DNA of 64,000 bases from Archegozetes longisetosus. Taxonomy: Eukaryota; Arthropoda; Arachnida; Sarcoptiformes; Trhypochthoniidae. Positions 59,105 through 64,000 of this stretch are shown here, in pieces. The stretch is taken from positions 17,080,220 to 17,144,219 of the forward strand of contig JAEMBT020000001.1 in the NCBI GenBank assembly GCA_018873245.2, given 5' to 3'. Position 1 is the first letter of the stretch; the number at the start of each line of letters is the position of its first letter. The notes beneath the pieces are model-generated. The model saw only the letters and a program-made list of their open reading frames with translations. It made no database searches and had not been told where the DNA came from. The translations under genes and the position numbers were made by a program.

Positions 59105-62100
59105 TCAAGGAATAGGTTTCACTTTGTTGAAAGGATTATCATCTGCAGCATCTGTTATATTATGCGATACATTTTTAAAGTCTGAATCATTTTGTCGTGG
59201 ATTCTGACCCCTACGACTAGCATAAAGATTATTTTCAAAGCTGTTAAGTGTTGGAACACTCAAATTATATTTCTTGACCACAAATATCGCAACGACAATT
59301 AATAGAGCGACTGCTATGATAACTCCTATAGCAATACCAGCCTTTGAACCGCCTGACATTCCTGTCGAAGATTCATTCGAAGACGAAGTAGAAGATGATT
59401 TCAATACTTTTCTAATTTGGCAAATGTAAAGATTTCTGGCCACGTAGCCAGTGCATCCGTTTTGTCTCCACTTCAAATCTAATGCCCTTGATTCAACGCA
59501 CATTTCTCCCGAATCATCGTTCTTGGGTACGACTACATTGACTATCTGTTGATTTTCATCCCAATTAGTGAAATCGACAGCACTTCCATCTTCCCATACA
59601 AAGTCACCTAAATAACACATTTATACGAGCTTACTTAACATTCAGTCTCAAACAATATGCAAAATATTTACTATTTGGTGTTTTATAGAGTCCAATCCAA
59701 GTATTATATTTATTATTTAGTCTACTCTTCATTAGAGATAAATCATGATTTGAGTGAATTGAGGCCAGAGTTCCATTTCGTTTTCTACAACGAAACGATG
59801 CGTCTGCCCATGTCATCAAACCCTGACCATAAGCATTATTGACGTCAGCACTAAACCAATAACAATATTTTGATCTTTTGTCGAGATCTACCCATTGTTG
59901 TTTTTTATCTGTTGAGTTAATTTTAGGACAAATGGCATTCACTTCATTATCCAACTTGGGAATTGTGTCTGTTGTGGTTTTACAAATATATGCTTTATTC
60001 GAAACACAATCAGATGTCCTCCACGTTCCATTGCTTCGAAATTGATATACACATTCTTTGTCTGCCTGACCAGAAAATAATGGTTCACCATCATCCCATT
60101 GAGTAAAATAATTGGGCCAATTATCAGTCCATTTGAAAACTTGAGACACATTCACATCTGAATAACTGCTGAATAGAATCCAATCCAATATTGATCAGAA
60201 TTACCATATTGTGTTATATAATATTTTAGAAATGAATATTCGAATGGATTGACGATTGAAACGAGATGTGCTCCATTGATCTTCTGACAACTATTTTCTG
60301 CATCATTAAATGTTTGATAACTATTTGGATCATCCACTAATAGATAACACGAATGTCTGAATTGTACGAAATTTTCAAATCCAGAAATACTACACGATTG
60401 AAATGCCTTTGGAGGTGGAGTAGCGATGTTTGGATCTATTAATATAAGTTTATTATCAAAATAATATATAATAATTTAACATAAAAATTATTTGAATTTG
60501 AGCGTATATTTTAAATACCTTTAGGTCTTTCACAAATAGCCGTATGATTACTGTTACATGGAGTGGTTTGCCACTTTCCCGCCTGTATATCATTAGTTAT
60601 CATAATAGTACAATAGTTGGTATTATAGTTGGTCATTATTGGGGCCCAATTTGTGTAGGAAACTGGACTTTGATCGTCCCAAATCCAACTACAATCAAAA
60701 TGTTAATATATCAGGTTGCGGAAAATTTTTTATTTATGTTGCTAAACCAGGGTAGCAATAATACATAACTGAATCAAAAGAATTTTGACCAGATAGTGCA
60801 TTAACAGGTGTCACGTCCAAAGAGCAAAACCATAAGAGTGAATACAAAATGGGTGAATCAAAAGTAGCGAAAACAAAATGACTAATGTTGGTACGGGCGA
60901 AAATAATAAGAACTCATAACAAAATAACGATCGTAAATAAAGTTTAAGTACCAACTTCTTTACTGTGATTTTATATTGTGATAATTGTTGTGGTATTTAA
61001 ACATTTAATAACTCAATTTCTTTGGTAAGTGCTTTTTAACATATGATTATCAGCAAAAATATATCTCTATAACTCCCGAAATCATATCTACTGCTCTGGG
61101 GCTAAAAATGCGTCTAATTTGATGCAAGAAACGGTGAAGCCAACGTACCCGATGATGAGATAATTAATTTAGTCTCTAGGGGAACCCTAATGAGTCTGCA
61201 GTTTTCCGATTCCAGATTTGTATCGAAACTAATTTAACCTTACTGTATTTAACTCTACGGTAAGATAACTCTAATGTAACTTAACATCAGATTTTCGCTC
61301 TTTTGGTTTTTGACCTTTTGTATTTGCATTCTTATATATTATGACATGACATGAAACCCATTAACATCATCGAGAAATACTAAATTTCGAGATCATTTAG
61401 AGATTATTATTGAGTACAAAAGACAAAGCTTTACAAAAAAAATCTATTGCTAAGCAAGACTTAAATTGATCATATATACCATTCCAAATTATACCCTCCC
61501 CCAATTCTATGCAATATTTACTTTTAGACATTTGTAGTAAATCAATGAATCATTGATACAATTAAACTTCTATAAGGCTACTAATTAGTGCGGCTTTATA
61601 CGGTATGTCAACATCAAACTTGGTATACAGTTAGTACTCGGTGAGTAAAAATTTATAATAGACATATCCGCCGCAAATCAAATGGGACGAAGTTACAGGT
61701 TTTCTCATTGAAGGGAAAAGACTGATATATTGAAAGTAGATATAAATATAAATATGTACCTAAAGATGAAAAAAATATAAACATTTTTATGATCGAAACT
61801 AGGTTGTATTAGATTGAGTTCCGTATTAGGCATTAATCAGTCAAATTAAATATGTACAAATAATAAGTAAGATAATTTCTTGCATTTCGATGCTCCTCAT
61901 TCTCACGATTTAACACAACTTTCATTTAATTGTTTAGAGTTTAATTGAATATATTTATAAGACTTACGTGTAAATTGATGTACTAAACTTAATACCAATG
62001 AAAGGCATCGGTTTATCGGCGATTAGAGAAGTGACAAAATTTTGTTCCTCTGATGAGTGTATTGACAGAAGTTCTCCACTAATGGAACCATCTGTTATAG

Positions 62101-63048
62101 AAGCACATTTAGCTTTGGCTTCATTCCATGTCATTAAACCACTGTCTAATACTTTGATGCATTTTTGATTTTTATATTGTATCCAACCTTAAATGGATTA
62201 TGAATTTTAATTATCAATTCATAATAATTTTATTGCTGTAACCAAACGATTCTACAAAATTGTTGTGATAGGAGCTTACGAATAAGTTATTTACCTGAAG
62301 GACAGTTTCCAGGAGGTGTTGGTGTTGCTGGACTGACTGTGGGTCCCACCAAATTTTTCTTACAAATGAATCCATGATAACTACCACACTCTTCGCGATA
62401 CCACAATCCATTCAATTGAGGTGTTGTGACAACTCCCACATTGTTATTAGGACTAGATCTTAAAGAAACACATCTTCCTTGGAGAAAAATATCTGTACTT
62501 TGAGGTTGTCCATTAATAGTAGTGTTGGCATAGTTTCTGAATTGAACTGGAGTTCCATCTGACCACTTATATTCTCCTCTTTTCGACAAACTATTTAATC
62601 CAATCCAAAAGTAATAGGTGTAGTAATAATTATAATTGTTAAATTTGAAATTAGCGAATAAGTTATTTGTTTTGGTGTCGTGAATGGATAATAATTGAGC
62701 ATTATTCGAATGACAGAAATCATTCGCGTCGTGCCACGTCCTTGCTTGATAAGTTACGTAATAACATGTCTTGTTATCGAAAGTTATCCAATTTTCTAAG
62801 CCACTTTTGGGGCATTTAGTGTAAGCTATAGAGTGAGAAAAATCAATTTTTTCTCAATTAGTTAATGATAGACATGATTCAAATGATTCAAATTATTAAT
62901 TGATACCTTGTGGAGGGTTTATCACCTTCGGCGGTATCGTATAAGTAACTGGTAGAATTAGCTTTATTGGTGTTCGAGGAAGAACAATATTAGAATCAAT
63001 ATTTGAAAACAGTTGTAAAAATACTGTTAAAATAAATGTCGAATACAT
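59105..63048 (-). CDS. Four-CTLD receptor, copy E, one base short in exon 5
   Basis: Six exons: 63048-62907, 62825-62295, 62187-61968, 60688-60519, 60435-59672 and 59607-59105. Exon 5 is 764 nt where the other four copies have exactly 765; CTGCTGGAATAG reads CTGCTGAATAG at about 60173, breaking the frame in CTLD3 after WIGFYS. All other exons are open; with that base the protein would be 776 aa. Exon 1 is long, with a Pro-rich segment after the signal peptide, as in copy C. The tail keeps NPF and is almost identical to that of copy A. The last exon-5 base is A, not G, changing Gly to Ser at the junction. Intron 3 is 1.28 kb and holds a 552-bp element. This is either a very young pseudogene or a functional gene with a base-call error. 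Confidence 0.85.
60807..61358. mobile_element. Element with GGT...ACC ends and 8-bp TSD in receptor E intron 3
   Basis: Starts GGTGTCACGTC and ends GACATGAAACC (inverse GGTTTCATGTC), flanked by a perfect 8-bp TSD, CATTAACA, at 60799-60806 and 61359-61366. The same intron of copy D lacks it, which fixes the boundaries. 552 bp, no coding capacity seen. The terminal pattern resembles the 38912-39267 element. Confidence 0.8.
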
Positions 63049-64000
63049 TTTGATTATTTATTGAATTTAACTTATTTTGTCAAAAGTTTATTTAACGAAT
63101 TAAACCGATAGGCGTTTAAGTTAGGACTAAACCTATTCTCAACTAATATCATACGGAAAACTAATTAGACTATCGACTAAAGGGAGAAAATTTTTTGTAT
63201 AACAATAGATTTTATCAATTTTCATATTGTTGTATTTCTTGTGTCTATAAATGCAAAAATATGAATATCACTGCAATCAGATTTGATAACAGAACAATTT
63301 TATTGATTGTAAATCAGCGATAACTTTATTTCGCTTTAGATCAATTTGTATCAAAAACATTTTATAAGTTAATTATCTACACATTGAACAATAGCAATGT
63401 AATTGAGTTATCCCAATGTGAGAGCAACTCTAATCAATTTCTATCAGTAGAATCATGAGTTTAGAATATTTTTAAGATGTGACTTTTCGGAATTTTATCT
63501 ACAGTACTATAATTTGATTATATTAAATGACTAGTTTTCTGAGGAAAGCATGTGTCGCTGAAAGCATCTAATCGAGAAAAGTTTTTGTCAAATTTTGGTT
63601 TAGTATAAATTCAAAAAGTGATTTTACATAGTAATTATCATTGAAATTATTGATCAGAAAAGTCAAATCATGTTCTAAATGCTATTTATAATTGCTTATA
63701 AAAATATTTTATGGAGCTGTTATAAACCTATAAATTTCGTGTAAACAAAATCTAATCTCATACATTTAATGCCAAGTTAGTTCCGCTAACAAAGTACTGT
63801 AACACTTGAAGTTAGTTCTATTGAGTACTATGAGAATGACACCTGAATTAAAAGTAAGTTAAATTTTATTTTCATAATCAGATCGTATGTTCAAATTTCG
63901 GTACATTATTATATATAGTTTAAGCTATATCTTGAAATGATAATCTGAAAAAATTTAATCGATCAAAACTATATTTTTCAACAATTTGATATATGATTCC
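63049..64000. other. Receptor E upstream region
   Basis: To about 63490 it is homologous to the upstream regions of receptors A-D (including ACAATAGATTTTATCAATTT). The remainder is AT-rich with weak similarity to 43310-43440. No further receptor exon begins before the window ends. Confidence 0.5.

Noticed and set aside
1..64000. tRNA, rRNA or CRISPR arrays
   Set aside because: No cloverleaf with a GGTTCRANNCC-type T loop, no rRNA-like conserved block and no regularly spaced direct repeats were found by eye; small RNA genes could still be missed without a covariance-model search.

Overview
This is an AT-rich nuclear window from an animal, most likely a chelicerate and plausibly an acariform mite. 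The support is short GT-AG introns (often about 50-100 bp), an integrin beta subunit, a TCF15/paraxis-type bHLH factor, a COMMD3 homologue, expanded C-type-lectin-like (CTLD) receptors and many small DNA transposons. The species cannot be fixed from the sequence alone, and no bacterial, plasmid or CRISPR features were seen.

1-16 kb: two paralogous genes with a signal peptide, one Ig domain and Cys-rich EGF/EB-like modules lie in inverted orientation, at 288-3264 (+) and 12079-13832 (-). The minus copy has a transmembrane exon; the plus copy stops before it and looks secreted. An LRR protein gene (8458-10279, -) sits between them. The spacers and one intron carry several MITE-like elements whose ends and target-site duplications (TSDs) can be read.

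16-32 kb: single-copy genes. These are a small single-pass membrane protein (16848-18927, -), COMMD3 (20671-21255, -), a TCF15-like bHLH factor (24474-25488, +), an 11-exon integrin beta subunit (27367-31348, +; one apparent 1-nt frameshift) and a small secreted-peptide gene (31951-32472, +).

32-64 kb: five tandem minus-strand copies (A-E) of a six-exon type I membrane receptor: signal peptide, four CTLDs, Ser/Thr stalk, TM helix and cytoplasmic tail. A, B and C are open. D is a pseudogene with several lesions. E is one base short in exon 5. Relics of the small secreted-peptide gene lie downstream of B, D and E in the same convergent arrangement as the intact gene beside A, so the duplication unit was a convergent pair. 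Because the copies are paralogous, empty sites in one copy date transposon insertions in another; three insertions are defined this way in the array, and two more in the Ig/EGF pair.

Most genes suggest a cell-surface theme (Ig/EGF proteins, LRR protein, integrin, CTLD receptors), but nothing in the sequence proves that they work together. Exons were placed from splice signals, phase arithmetic and comparison of paralogues; UTRs and transcription starts were not determined.
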